From contig JAUWBD010000028.1 of NCBI GenBank assembly GCA_030605125.1, forward strand, positions 1 to 35,281: 35,281 nt of DNA, in the 5' to 3' direction. The position numbers and the translations under genes were made by a program. The stretch is from Verrucomicrobiota bacterium (GTDB lineage: Bacteria > Verrucomicrobiota > Verrucomicrobiia > Opitutales > Opitutaceae). Position 1 is the first letter of the stretch; the number at the start of each line of letters is the position of its first letter. Positions 24,501 to 33,856 of the stretch are shown one piece after another. The notes under the pieces are model-generated. The model was not told where the DNA came from and ran no database searches. It worked only from the letters and a program-made list of their open reading frames with translations.

Positions 24501-25674
24501 GATCGGGCCCTACCCGGGGCGCACGCTCGTGCAAAACAACCTCGCGTGGCGCAACGGCGGCTCGGGCCTGCACGCCTTCCTTTGCCGGCGCGTGGATTTC
24601 GTGAACAACACCGCGTTCGCGAATAGCCGCACTTTCGCGACCGGCTATGGGGAGATGTTTTCCAACGCGAGCGACGACATCCGCTTCCTCAACAACATCA
24701 TGGTCGCGACCGACGGGCGTCCGCTGAGCTTCGTGTGGAACACCGAGTCGCGCCCGGCCACGCTCGGCACCGCCTTCTACCACACGCTCTACCGCGGCGG
24801 CACCTTGCCGGCGGGCAACGGCACGCTCGGGCCGACCAGCACGGGCAACGCGGCCCCGAGCGGGACCTTCTTCGTCAACGCGAACGGTGGCGATCTGCGC
24901 ATCCGGGTCGGCAGCCCCGCGATCGATTTCGGACTCACGACGCTCTACGCCCCCGCGGCCGACGCGGCGGGGCGGCCACGCGGTGCGGACGGCGTGATCG
25001 ATGCCGGCGCGCTGGAGCGCCAGCCGGTGATCCTGCGCCGCCCGCCGTCCTCGCTGGTGCTCGCGCCGGGGCAGACGGCCACGTTGAGCGTCGAGGCGAT
25101 GGGCGACGCGCTGACCTATCAGTGGACCAAGGACAACGCGCCGATCGCGGGCGCCACCGCGGCGAGCTACGCACTGCCGCCGGCCGGAGCGGGCACGCCC
25201 GGCGTGTATCGCGTGGTGGTGACGAGCGAGATCGATTCGTTCACGAGCGCGGGCACGACGGTGACGGTGCAGGCGGCGGACACGCCGCACGAGGCCTGGC
25301 GGCGCGGCTTCTTCGGCACGCCCGAGCCGACGGGCGCGGCGGCGGACGACGCCGACCCCGACGGCGACGGGTTGGTCAACCTGCTCGAATACGCGCTCGG
25401 ACGGCATCCGCAGCTCGGCGACGCGGCGGGCGCCTTCGCGCTCGAGGCGGCGTCGGGAGGATCAGGAGGCGGATGGGAGTTTGTGTTCGTCCGCGCCGCC
25501 GAGGATCTCGATTACTTCGTGGAGCGTTCGAGTGATTTGGTGAGCTGGACGGTGATCGCGACGAATCCGGGCGTGGTGACGCAGGCTCAGTCCGTGCGGG
25601 TGCCGGTGCCGGCGCCGAATGTCGGCGCGGGCGAGACGCGGGTCTTCGTGAGGCTGCGCGTGGCGCCGCGGTGA
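21577..25674 (+). CDS. Giant secreted multidomain beta-helix protein (pectate-lyase-like fold)
   Basis: A 1365-residue protein with signal peptide RKIWFLVLCLAACLFLPAVHAA. Two similar beta-sandwich modules (about 31-270 and 278-520) start with LLDDQFTDDDR and VNESFIDRER and share a WFY-G strand and a YFTxxGSPxxLAVG strand, so they arose by duplication. A third, more diverged module follows to about 715. The beta-helix starts at RFYVSPSGVDTASGG, with NPFASIQYAADRTNPGDIVLI, and runs to about residue 1145 with VEGCWLEDNST and VNNTAFANSR type rungs. An Ig-like domain (about 1150-1232) and a tail with DADPDGDGLVNLLEYALG and VERSSDLVSW end the protein. It probably binds and cleaves polysaccharide at the surface; no catalytic residues can be assigned. 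An operator copy overlaps the ATG; no other plausible start precedes the signal peptide. Confidence 0.8.
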   Translation: MITYFTTPRKIWFLVLCLAACLFLPAVHAANTVLLDDQFTDDDRNNQSLPASARWFYVGEAEAARRLAIPGGGSPELRMEADGDYAQIFGYFTASGSPRTLAVGDSLKLTLRLRLSRLYNQSAGIRFGLFNANGVRATADSSDNVYGNTYVGYRGYFVGFNPGASSTFEIRRRFESTGHSPLLSGGSTVAASASGVNVGLAANTLFIAELTFTRTAADTMTIVTRVNGVELSATDTAIVATAFDTIGLIHGNGMPVGEDIRIESALIDYTPSGGAAQQIVNESFIDRERVTLSPPASLAWFYRGTTTTARLPGRLTILEPGYAAPAGNKDVILQSEAQPSAALAYFTTAGSPVSLAVGEAMVLRASLRFDGARRAPIRLALLNSGGSRPSADQEIATGVPAAGLFSGYRGHGLVFDPSGSGTLRAEARTGNATLPAADAAFASLGQTTGTAPLHGGSAWTTVSLRVVRVSTGSIRIEGVGADANVIAVDAAAATTSFDTVLISTAGAAGASVVLRIDDVLVARSTPDGNASGPGTILSENFNTGSPWPARAAVAGGAAAGRVQALLGEFGTFDTLGTLVPGAALRLAVDAPSGAAWSAALDSGPLTVSNSLADLARITLAFDLRVSRPRPVRVKLTSLVDGAALERVVYPAAADFHQRFAFELSDMVAAGGVFHPVNSLSGQVRLAFEIVGGPDEVLGWPGGEHTLDVDNVHLARPRFYVSPSGVDTASGGGESNPFASIQYAADRTNPGDIVLIRQGAGAAPHYIVSSDPNSVGVTLGRAGVPSGWVTFKNYPGERPVIRNGGWGIFRVGRGTGPSNRNRQNEAAYLELRGLELRGVASIIPEEQRGTFSGPSNTNGIAVEGRHSAIRPHHLRFADLTVTDAGGAGIITTQADYVAVEGCWLEDNSTTNIYGMSGLSIYGGWDYAGPPNTYRKLVAGVRATNNRSVYPWADVGRLSDGNGIIIDCNLNTQFNSVIGPYPGRTLVQNNLAWRNGGSGLHAFLCRRVDFVNNTAFANSRTFATGYGEMFSNASDDIRFLNNIMVATDGRPLSFVWNTESRPATLGTAFYHTLYRGGTLPAGNGTLGPTSTGNAAPSGTFFVNANGGDLRIRVGSPAIDFGLTTLYAPAADAAGRPRGADGVIDAGALERQPVILRRPPSSLVLAPGQTATLSVEAMGDALTYQWTKDNAPIAGATAASYALPPAGAGTPGVYRVVVTSEIDSFTSAGTTVTVQAADTPHEAWRRGFFGTPEPTGAAADDADPDGDGLVNLLEYALGRHPQLGDAAGAFALEAASGGSGGGWEFVFVRAAEDLDYFVERSSDLVSWTVIATNPGVVTQAQSVRVPVPAPNVGAGETRVFVRLRVAPR
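21578..21595 (+). promoter_or_regulatory. Diverged AAGTGA operator overlapping the beta-helix start codon
   Basis: TGATAACCTACTTCACTA: the last 11 bases are identical to the copy before GH1 (12717-12734), while the left half has decayed. It begins one base after the first base of the ATG. Weaker than the other copies. Confidence 0.45.
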
Positions 25675-25684
25675 GGCTTGATGG

Positions 25685-25754
25685 AGCGGGCACGCCCTCG
25701 TGCCCGCTTTGGATTGCCGTGCGAGAGGTGACAAAGGGGCACGAGGGCGTGCCC
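25685..25754. repeat. Pair of inverted GGGCACG palindromes (BIME-like) between convergent genes
   Basis: First palindrome: AGCGGGCACG (25685-25694), CCCT, CGTGCCCGCT (25699-25708). Second: GGGCACG (25737-25743), AGGG, CGTGCCC (25748-25754), in the opposite orientation, joined by 28 bases. It fills most of the gap between the beta-helix stop (25674) and the flavin-reductase stop (25762), and could act as a terminator in both directions. Confidence 0.7.
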
Positions 25755-25761
25755 TCTCCTT

Positions 25762-26298
25762 TCAGGCCAGACCGCGGAACTGGCTGCGGCCGAGATAGAC
25801 CGCGGGCGAGGTGTGCTCGGGGCGGAGCACGCCGTGTTCGTCGTGCGCCTCGGGATCGTGGTGCGTGGCGACGACCTCGCCCACGAAAAGATCGTGGTCG
25901 CCGAAGGTGCGGACCTCGCGGGTGCGGCACTCGAAGGCGAAGTAGGCGGCGGCGAGCACGGGCGCGGCGATCGTCTCGCCGGGCGACCAGGCGAGGTCGC
26001 TGGCGGCGAATTTGTCGGTGTCGCGCCCGCTGGTGGTGCCGAGCCGCTGGATCGTCGCGGAGTGTGCCTGCCCGAGGAAGTTGACCACAAATCCCTCCGC
26101 TTCGCGCAGGAGGGAGTGGGTGTGGCGTCCCGGCCCGACGGATACGCCGTAGAGGGGCGGGGCGTAGGAGAGGGCGGTGTGCCAGCCGGCGCTCATCACG
26201 TTGCGGCGCCCGCCGACGGCGACGGTGACGACGGCGATGGTGCCGGGGTAGTAGCCGAAGAATCGGCCGGGAGGGACGGCTTGGCGGAGCAAGGGCAT
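25762..26298 (-). CDS. Flavin reductase-like (FMN-binding split barrel) protein
   Basis: A 178-residue cytoplasmic protein. The order YYPGTIAVVTV, RNVMSAGWHTALSYAPPLYGVSV, THSLLREAEGFVVNFLG, ECRTREVRTFGDHDLFVGEVVA is that of the flavin_Reduct split-barrel family, which binds FMN and either reduces flavin with NAD(P)H or serves a partner oxygenase. The ATG at 26298 starts close to the first strand. It is the last gene of the minus-strand group with the esterase, symporter and GH31 (50 bases after the esterase stop), followed by a pair of REP palindromes. No oxygenase partner is visible, and a link to sugar metabolism is unclear. Confidence 0.85.
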   Translation of the reverse strand: MPLLRQAVPPGRFFGYYPGTIAVVTVAVGGRRNVMSAGWHTALSYAPPLYGVSVGPGRHTHSLLREAEGFVVNFLGQAHSATIQRLGTTSGRDTDKFAASDLAWSPGETIAAPVLAAAYFAFECRTREVRTFGDHDLFVGEVVATHHDPEAHDEHGVLRPEHTSPAVYLGRSQFRGLA

Positions 26299-26348
26299 CG
26301 AGGGGAGGCTGGTCGCGGTTTTCGGCAAACGGAAGCCTCGCGGTTGCC

Positions 26349-27467
26349 CTACGGTTGCGCCGGCAACCAGCGTTCGATCCAGCGGTAGGCGTGCTCGCGG
26401 GCATCGGGCACGGTGTCGTGGCCGTCGCCGTGGATGAGCATCGAGACTTTCTTCGGCTCGCCGAGGAGGCGCCAGACGAGCCAGGCGTTGCGGATGGCGA
26501 GGTAGGACGCGGTGGTGTCGGGGTTGTAGGGATCCTCGAAAGGCTCCATGAAAAGCAGGGCGCGCGGGGCGCAGAGCGCGATGAGATCGGTGATCTCGTA
26601 GGGGGTGCGGCCGGTGCGGCGGATGATCTCGTCGGCTTGGGCGCGCGCGCCTTTCTCCCAGCCGACGAGGCGGTAGATGTTGGTCACCTGCGGGCTGACG
26701 CCGGTGGACGGCACGCCGACCACCACACGAGTGTCGGCCGCCATGAGGCGGAGGGTGTTGCCGCCGCCGAGGGAGTTGCCGATGGCGCCGTAGCCGGCCT
26801 CGTGGCGAATGCCGGGCAGGCGGTCGAGCAGATCGAGCGCGCGTTGCAGACCCCAGACGCGGCGGTCGCTTTGCGACCACTCCGGGTGGCGCGCCTCGAA
26901 GGCCTGGAGGTAGGCGTTGCGCCCGGCGCCGGGGGTGTCGGCGCCGTAGCCGAAGAGATCGGGCGCGAGGACGACGTAGCCGCGGCGGGCGAGCTCGACG
27001 GCGTAGGCGCGGTTGGGCGAGCGCTCGGGATTTTGCACGGCGAGTTTGCCGGCGTCGGTGGTGCCGTGGATGGCGACGACGGCGGAGCGCGGATGGGCGG
27101 GGTCGAAGCCCGGAGGCAGCAGCAAGTCGGCCTCGGACCAGGCGTCGTCGAGCACCTGGATGCGGTAGCGAATGCGGGCGAGCCCGTGGACCTCGTCGCG
27201 CATTACCTCCTCGAAGCGGAGGTCCGCGGGCGAGGGGGCGGGCGGGCGTTCGCCGAGGTAGCGTTGCACGCGCGTCTGGATGCGGGAGCGCAGCTCGGGC
27301 CATTCCTCGGGGCGCGTGTCGCGCAGGATGACCGGCGGGATGTCGGCGAAGGGGTGGTCGTTTTTTTGCGCGGACATTGGAGGAGCGGTGATGGCGGCGA
27401 CGGTGGCGAGGAGGGTGACGGCGCGGAGCGGGCGGAGGAGGCGGCGGAGCGGGGAGGGCGTGGGCAT
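26349..27467 (-). CDS. Secreted alpha/beta hydrolase, acetyl-xylan-esterase-like
   Basis: A 372-residue protein with a basic leader and hydrophobic segment (RRLLRPLRAVTLLATVAAITAPPMSA), consistent with export. The hydrolase core shows VVAIHG (oxyanion loop around H134-G135), a nucleophile elbow GAIGNSLGG with S232, an acidic residue in LLFMEPFEDPYNP, and HGDGHDT with H350 as the catalytic His. The layout is like dienelactone-hydrolase / CE7-like and related xylan esterases, which remove acetyl or uronoyl groups from hemicellulose. The ATG at 27467 is directly before the leader. It follows the second GPH symporter by 50 bases and precedes the flavin-reductase gene, probably in one transcript. 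The precise esterase family cannot be fixed by eye. Confidence 0.75.
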   Translation of the reverse strand: MPTPSPLRRLLRPLRAVTLLATVAAITAPPMSAQKNDHPFADIPPVILRDTRPEEWPELRSRIQTRVQRYLGERPPAPSPADLRFEEVMRDEVHGLARIRYRIQVLDDAWSEADLLLPPGFDPAHPRSAVVAIHGTTDAGKLAVQNPERSPNRAYAVELARRGYVVLAPDLFGYGADTPGAGRNAYLQAFEARHPEWSQSDRRVWGLQRALDLLDRLPGIRHEAGYGAIGNSLGGGNTLRLMAADTRVVVGVPSTGVSPQVTNIYRLVGWEKGARAQADEIIRRTGRTPYEITDLIALCAPRALLFMEPFEDPYNPDTTASYLAIRNAWLVWRLLGEPKKVSMLIHGDGHDTVPDAREHAYRWIERWLPAQP

Positions 27468-27517
27468 GGGCGGAGAGGCGGGGTGGGTGCGCGGTTTAGG
27501 GCTTAGGATTTTGGGTG

Positions 27518-29008
27518 TCAGGAGGCGGACTCGCCGCGGCGCTTCAACTCCTCGTGGATCTCGTCGATGCGTGCGGTGGTGAGCGGATAGCGGCAAAGGG
27601 TGAAGATCGCGAGGCCGAGGAAGATCGCGGGCAGGAAGGCCACGAGCATGCGCATGAGGAAGAGCACCTCCTCGGGCTGCTGGTCGCCGAGTTTGGCGTT
27701 GAAGCCGGCCCAGACGACCAGCGGGCCGGAGAGCGCGGTGGCGACGCTTTGGGACGCTTTGAGGCACCAGGAGAAGGTCGAGGCGAAGGAGCCTTCGCGG
27801 CGGTGGCCGGTCTTGAGTTGGTCGAGATCGGCGGCATCGCCGGTCATCGAGGGGATCAACATCCACATGCCCGAGATGGCCGGGGCGAGCAGCGCCATCG
27901 GGGCGATGCTGAGGTAGGGATAGGCCGGCGTGTAGAAGATCAGCGTGCTCAGGCTCGAGCAGAGCACGACCGACATGAGCGTGATCATCGAGGCGCGTTT
28001 GCCTTTCTTCGCGGCGAGCCACTGGAAGACCCGGATCCCGATCATACCCGAGACAAACCAGACGATGCTGACCAGGCCGCTGATCTTGGATGCGAGTTTT
28101 TGGTCACCGTCGCAGACGTAGTAGAGCTTGGTGAAGAAATCCAAGCCGCCCTTGAGCCCGGTGCCCATGACCATGAGGAAGCTGAAGAGGATGAGGAGGA
28201 CGAAGGGCTTGTTGCGGAAGGTGAGGTGAAAGTTTTCGCGCAGGGTCAGCTGGCCGGTCTTGGCCTTCGCTCCGGGCTGGGAGCGCACGCGCTCCTTGGT
28301 GAAGAGCGGCAGCAGGCAGAGGCAAAGGGCGAGCAGCCCGAACGCCGACACGACCCAGCGGGCGCCGTTGAGCGTGTCGGGTTTGCCATCGGCGTCATGA
28401 AAGACCGGCAACTGGGTGAGATACCAGATCCAGCCCATGCCGAGACCGCCGATGGCGCCGATGTAGCTGCGCCACGCGGCGACGTTGGTGCGCTCGCGGC
28501 TGTTGGGCGTCACCTCGAGCAGCATGCACTGGTAGGGGATGTTCCAGATCGTGGTGCAGGTGGCGATGACGAGGCTGGTGAAGATCATCCAGGCGATGAT
28601 CCACGGTTCGGACCATCCGCGGCTGAGAAAGAAGGGCAGGGGGAGGGCGCAGGAGGAAAGCAGGCCGCCGATGAGGATGTAGGGCTTGCGCCGTCCCCAG
28701 CGGGAGCGGGTGCGGTCGGAGATCCAGCCCATCATCGCGTCGGTGACGGCGTCCCAGGCGCGATCGAGCAAGGCGCGCAGGCCGAGCAGCGCCGGCGAGA
28801 TGCCGAGGGTGACCACGAAGACCGGATTCCAGAGCTGGTTGTCCGCGCTGTTCTGGATGCTTCCGCCGATGCCGCCCGCGCCGTAGGCGAGCTTCTCCTT
28901 CCACGGCACGCGCTCGTTGGGGGGGATGGGGAGGGCGGCGGAGGCCGGGGCGGCGGGCGCGGTGGCGGGGCGCTCGGGAGCGGGTGTGGGGGCGGGGGCG
29001 AAGGACAT
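27518..29008 (-). CDS. GPH-family sugar:cation symporter (MelB-like), second copy
   Basis: A 496-residue inner membrane protein. A Pro/Ala-rich tail of about 33 residues is followed by VPWKEKLAYGAGGIGG and twelve hydrophobic segments. LLDRAWDAVTDAMMGWISD then RTRSRWGRRKPYIL (residues 80-113) matches MelB, with D86 and D90 at the cation-site positions. The protein is similar to the symporter encoded at 19046-20554 along its whole length, so the two are paralogues, perhaps with different oligosaccharide preferences. The ATG at 29008 is the natural start. The gene lies between a GC hairpin behind GH31 and the esterase gene. Transport of xyloside or alpha-xyloside units released by the neighbouring enzymes is an inference. 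Confidence 0.9.
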   Translation of the reverse strand: MSFAPAPTPAPERPATAPAAPASAALPIPPNERVPWKEKLAYGAGGIGGSIQNSADNQLWNPVFVVTLGISPALLGLRALLDRAWDAVTDAMMGWISDRTRSRWGRRKPYILIGGLLSSCALPLPFFLSRGWSEPWIIAWMIFTSLVIATCTTIWNIPYQCMLLEVTPNSRERTNVAAWRSYIGAIGGLGMGWIWYLTQLPVFHDADGKPDTLNGARWVVSAFGLLALCLCLLPLFTKERVRSQPGAKAKTGQLTLRENFHLTFRNKPFVLLILFSFLMVMGTGLKGGLDFFTKLYYVCDGDQKLASKISGLVSIVWFVSGMIGIRVFQWLAAKKGKRASMITLMSVVLCSSLSTLIFYTPAYPYLSIAPMALLAPAISGMWMLIPSMTGDAADLDQLKTGHRREGSFASTFSWCLKASQSVATALSGPLVVWAGFNAKLGDQQPEEVLFLMRMLVAFLPAIFLGLAIFTLCRYPLTTARIDEIHEELKRRGESAS

Positions 29009-29098
29009 GAACTCGGTTTTTGGGGGCGGCGTTTGGGCGCACGGAGAAACATCGCGGAGGCGATGGCGCGGCTTCATGCCGGGGGGGCGGAAGCGAAG

Positions 29099-29123
29099 CC
29101 GGCGCGGGGGAGTCCCGCGCCGG
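29099..29123 (-). terminator. Perfect 10-bp hairpin between GH31 and the symporter
   Basis: CCGGCGCGGG (29099-29108) and CCCGCGCCGG (29114-29123) around a five-base loop, 13 bases past the GH31 stop. No T-run, so partial termination or message processing is as likely as full termination. Confidence 0.5.
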
Positions 29124-29136
29124 GGACGGGGGCGGC

Positions 29137-30690
29137 TCAGTCGCCCAAGCGCTGGAAGCGCGGCAGGCGTTCGAGCGGGGCGGCCACCTCGATGACGCAT
29201 CCGCCTTCGTGCACCACGCCTTCGTCGTCGCGCCAGCGGCCCGGGGGGAGCGGCACGCGGCGGCTGGTGGCGCCCTTCGTCTGCACGGGCGCCACGAGGA
29301 TGTCGGAGCCGAGCATGAAGCAGTCGTTGACGGTCTCGAGCCCGGCGGAGGGGAACTCCCAGGCGAGGGGGCGGATGATGGGCACGCCGGTGGCGGCGGC
29401 CTCGCGGGCGAGGCGGAGGATGAGGTCGGCGTGCTCCTCGTGGAGGCGGGCGGCGGCGACGCAGGCGGCGGCGTGGCGCGGGGAGAGGACGCGCCAGGGG
29501 GCGGCGCTGAACTGCATCATCGGCATGAGCGCGGCGCACTGGGCGGCGCGCACGAAGAGCTCGTGGTCGAGCTTGTCGGCGTTGGCGGTGAAATTGAGGT
29601 ATTCGCCGCCGCCGATGAGGTCGGCGCAGCCGAAGGGCAGGCCGACGAGGCCCTGGGCGAGGACGTTGGGGACGAGGGTGGCGAGACCGTTGGCGCCCCA
29701 GCCGTGGACCTTGTCGCGAAGGCGCTGCGCGAGAGGCTGGCCGCCCATCTTCCAGCAGGCCCGGTATTCGTTTAGCGGATACTCCAGGCCAAGGCGGGCC
29801 CAGGCCTCGGCGTAGTCGGCGGGGTGCTTGGCGGGACCGGCGTAGAGATCGCCGGGGCGGAGGACGGAGGGGTCGCCGCCGTCAAACTTGAAGCCGTCCA
29901 CGCCGTAGTCGCGGATCATGCGGGCGCACTCGGCGCGCATCCAGGCGAGGCCGGGGCCGCCGGTGACGTCGAGGACGGCGCTGTAGCCGTCCCACCATTC
30001 GCGGATGGCGAGGGTGCCGTCGGCGGAGCGGACGAGAGCGCCTTCGGCGCGGAGTTTGCGGAAGACGACGCTGTCGGGCGTGATGAAGGGAACGAGCCAG
30101 AGGAGGACCTGGAAGCCGAGGGACTGGAGTTCGCGAACCATGCCGACGGGATCGGGGAAGCGGCCGGGGTGAAAGGTCCAGTCGCCGTAGTTCTGCTGCC
30201 AGCCGCAGTCGATGATGAGGGCGCCGGGGCCGTAGCCGGCGGCGACGGCGGCGCGGGCGTAGGCGAGGATGCCGGCCTGGTTTTGGTCGTAGATGAACTC
30301 GATCCAGGTGGTGAACTGCGGGCGGGTGAAGAGGCGCTCGTCGGGGATGCGGCCGGAGGGAGGGAAGTGGGCCTTGGCGGCGGCGAGCGCGGCGGAGGCG
30401 AGGGTAGGCAGGGCGCCGGAGCCGCGGCTGATCTCGGCGGGGCCCTCGAAGCGGGCGGAGTCGGGGCCGAAGCGGGCGGAGAACGGCTCGTTGCTCCAGA
30501 CGTAGCGTCCGAGCGAGGAGATGAAGCAGGGCGTGATCTGGTTGCCCCCCGGAGTGCCACCGAGGAGCGGATCGGCGAGGTCGATGACGGTCTCGGGGCG
30601 TCCGGGACCGAAGGGCATGGAAACGCCAAAATCGACGGCGCCTCCCCACCAGTATTCATTCTTTAGATACGGGAGTTCCAGGTTGGGCAT
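29137..30690 (-). CDS. GH31-family alpha-glycosidase, short cytoplasmic form
   Basis: A 517-residue protein. The barrel is recognisable from TTWIEFIYDQNQAGILAYA, ALIIDCGWQQNYGDW, LGFQVLLWLVPFI and YGVDGFKFDGGD, with D270 as the nucleophile. FGCADLIGGGEY carries D357, the likely acid/base, and the following PMMQFSAAPW block is typical of GH31. It is shorter than classical GH31 enzymes (700-900 residues) because most of the N-terminal beta-sandwich is missing. Known activities include alpha-glucosidase, alpha-xylosidase and sulfoquinovosidase; alpha-xylosidase would fit this locus. There is no signal peptide. The ATG at 30690 follows an operator copy by 92 bases, so it is part of the same regulon as the xylanases. 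Confidence 0.88.
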   Translation of the reverse strand: MPNLELPYLKNEYWWGGAVDFGVSMPFGPGRPETVIDLADPLLGGTPGGNQITPCFISSLGRYVWSNEPFSARFGPDSARFEGPAEISRGSGALPTLASAALAAAKAHFPPSGRIPDERLFTRPQFTTWIEFIYDQNQAGILAYARAAVAAGYGPGALIIDCGWQQNYGDWTFHPGRFPDPVGMVRELQSLGFQVLLWLVPFITPDSVVFRKLRAEGALVRSADGTLAIREWWDGYSAVLDVTGGPGLAWMRAECARMIRDYGVDGFKFDGGDPSVLRPGDLYAGPAKHPADYAEAWARLGLEYPLNEYRACWKMGGQPLAQRLRDKVHGWGANGLATLVPNVLAQGLVGLPFGCADLIGGGEYLNFTANADKLDHELFVRAAQCAALMPMMQFSAAPWRVLSPRHAAACVAAARLHEEHADLILRLAREAAATGVPIIRPLAWEFPSAGLETVNDCFMLGSDILVAPVQTKGATSRRVPLPPGRWRDDEGVVHEGGCVIEVAAPLERLPRFQRLGD

Positions 30691-30740
30691 GGGTGAAAGG
30701 CGGGGGGCGGGATTGGGGGCGGGGCGCGATCCGGGAGGGC

Positions 30741-30759
30741 GGCGGGATTCCAGCCCGCC
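30741..30759. repeat. GGCGGG-CCCGCC hairpin in the GH31 leader
   Basis: GGCGGG (30741-30746) and CCCGCC (30754-30759) around ATTCCAG, between the operator and the GH31 start. It would form in the 5' untranslated leader. Possibly a dispersed palindrome. Confidence 0.35.
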
Positions 30760-30782
30760 GGCGGGGGAGCGGGCAACATTAA

Positions 30783-30800
30783 AAGTGAACTATGTAACTA
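30783..30800 (-). promoter_or_regulatory. 18-bp AAGTGA operator upstream of GH31
   Basis: AAGTGAACTATGTAACTA; its first 13 bases are identical to those of the copy at 17735-17752. GGCAA lies six bases to the left, as in the copy at 17735. It is 92 bases upstream of the GH31 ATG and 35 bases past the HlyD stop. Confidence 0.7.
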
Positions 30801-30835
30801 AAGGGGGCGACGCGGCGCGGCGTGGCCGCGGCGGC

Positions 30836-31966
30836 TCAGCGGTCGAGGAACCAGCGCCGGTAGAAGGGGCGCTCGGCGAGCACGATCTCGGCGGTCACGC
30901 GCGCGCCCGGCGGGAGCGGGTAGGGGGCGGAGAGTTTGCCGGCGTCGAGGAGGTAGTCGCCGGCGCCGGTGGCCTGGTCGTCGTCGAGCTCGCGGTCAGG
31001 GGCGATGGAGACGAGCACGGCGGTGGCGTAGGGGGCGAGGCGGTCGGGGTTGCTGCGCGGGCGGAAGCGCACGAGCTGGCCGGGGCGCAGCTCGGAGATG
31101 CGGTCCTCGCCGGCGCGCAGGCGGAGCACGGAGGGTCCGGGCTCGGCGATCTTGAAGAGGGCGCGGCCGGGGTGGACGGCGAGGCCGGGGTAGAGCGAGG
31201 CGGTGGCGGTGACCACGCCCGCGCGGGGGGCGCGCACGGCGAGGCGCTCCCGCTCCTCCTCGAGGCCTTGGCGCCGGGTCTCGAGCACGCGCACCCGGGC
31301 GGCGGCGAAGTCGCGCGAGGCCTCGGCCTCGGCGAGCGCGGAGCGGCCGTAGTCGCCCGCGGCGAGCTCGGCGGCGCGCTGGTGGCGCGCGAGGAGGGCC
31401 TCGCTGGCGAGCACCTGCATGCGAAGATGGAGCACATCCACCGAGGAGGCGGAGCCGAGGGAGGCGAGTTTCTCGGTGGTGGCGAGGTGGCTTTGCTGGA
31501 GGGCGAGGAGCTCGCGTTGTTTCTCGGCCTCGCGGGCGCTGAAGATGAACTCGCCGGCGATCGGCACGGCGGCGGTGCGGCGCGCGGCGGCCGTGGCGCG
31601 GGCCAGCTCGGCGCGGGCGGTCTCGAGCTCGGCGTCGAGCAGGCGCAGGTCGCGGACGAGATGCCAGTCGTCGAGCGTGGCCAGGAGCCGGCCCTCGGCG
31701 ACCGTGTCGCCCTCGGCCACGGCGACGTGGGCGAGCAGGCCTTCGGTGGCGGGCGAGGCGTAAACGAAGCCGGCGGGCCGGATCTCGCCGGCGACGGGCA
31801 CGGTCTCGGCCATGGGGCCGAGGGCGACGGCGAGCGCGGCGGCCAGGGAGAGCAGGGCCGTGGCGAAAAGCGTGCGGCGCATCCAGGGCGCGGCGTGCGC
31901 GCGGGGCAGGCGGGCGGCGGGCACGAGGTAGTCGGCGGGGGCGAGCGGGTGGGCGGTGCGTGACAT
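30836..31966 (-). CDS. HlyD-family membrane fusion protein
   Basis: A 376-residue protein: a 30-residue cytoplasmic tail, one membrane segment (about 30-52, RRTLFATALLSLAAALAVAL), a lipoyl-like half (VPVAGEIRPAGFVYASPATEGLLAHVAVAEGDTVAEGRLLATL), a long coiled coil (about 105-235, rich in Glu/Ala/Leu), the second lipoyl half (LAVRAPRAGVVTATASLYPGLAVHPG) and a beta-barrel. This is the standard periplasmic adaptor of type I export. It starts 36 bases after the ABC exporter stop, so the pair is an operon. An outer-membrane TolC partner is not in the window. Confidence 0.9.
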   Translation of the reverse strand: MSRTAHPLAPADYLVPAARLPRAHAAPWMRRTLFATALLSLAAALAVALGPMAETVPVAGEIRPAGFVYASPATEGLLAHVAVAEGDTVAEGRLLATLDDWHLVRDLRLLDAELETARAELARATAAARRTAAVPIAGEFIFSAREAEKQRELLALQQSHLATTEKLASLGSASSVDVLHLRMQVLASEALLARHQRAAELAAGDYGRSALAEAEASRDFAAARVRVLETRRQGLEEERERLAVRAPRAGVVTATASLYPGLAVHPGRALFKIAEPGPSVLRLRAGEDRISELRPGQLVRFRPRSNPDRLAPYATAVLVSIAPDRELDDDQATGAGDYLLDAGKLSAPYPLPPGARVTAEIVLAERPFYRRWFLDR

Positions 31967-32002
31967 GGCGGCGTGGAGGTCGCGGCGGCGCGGGCGCGGT
32001 TT

Positions 32003-33856
<1,854 letters not shown>

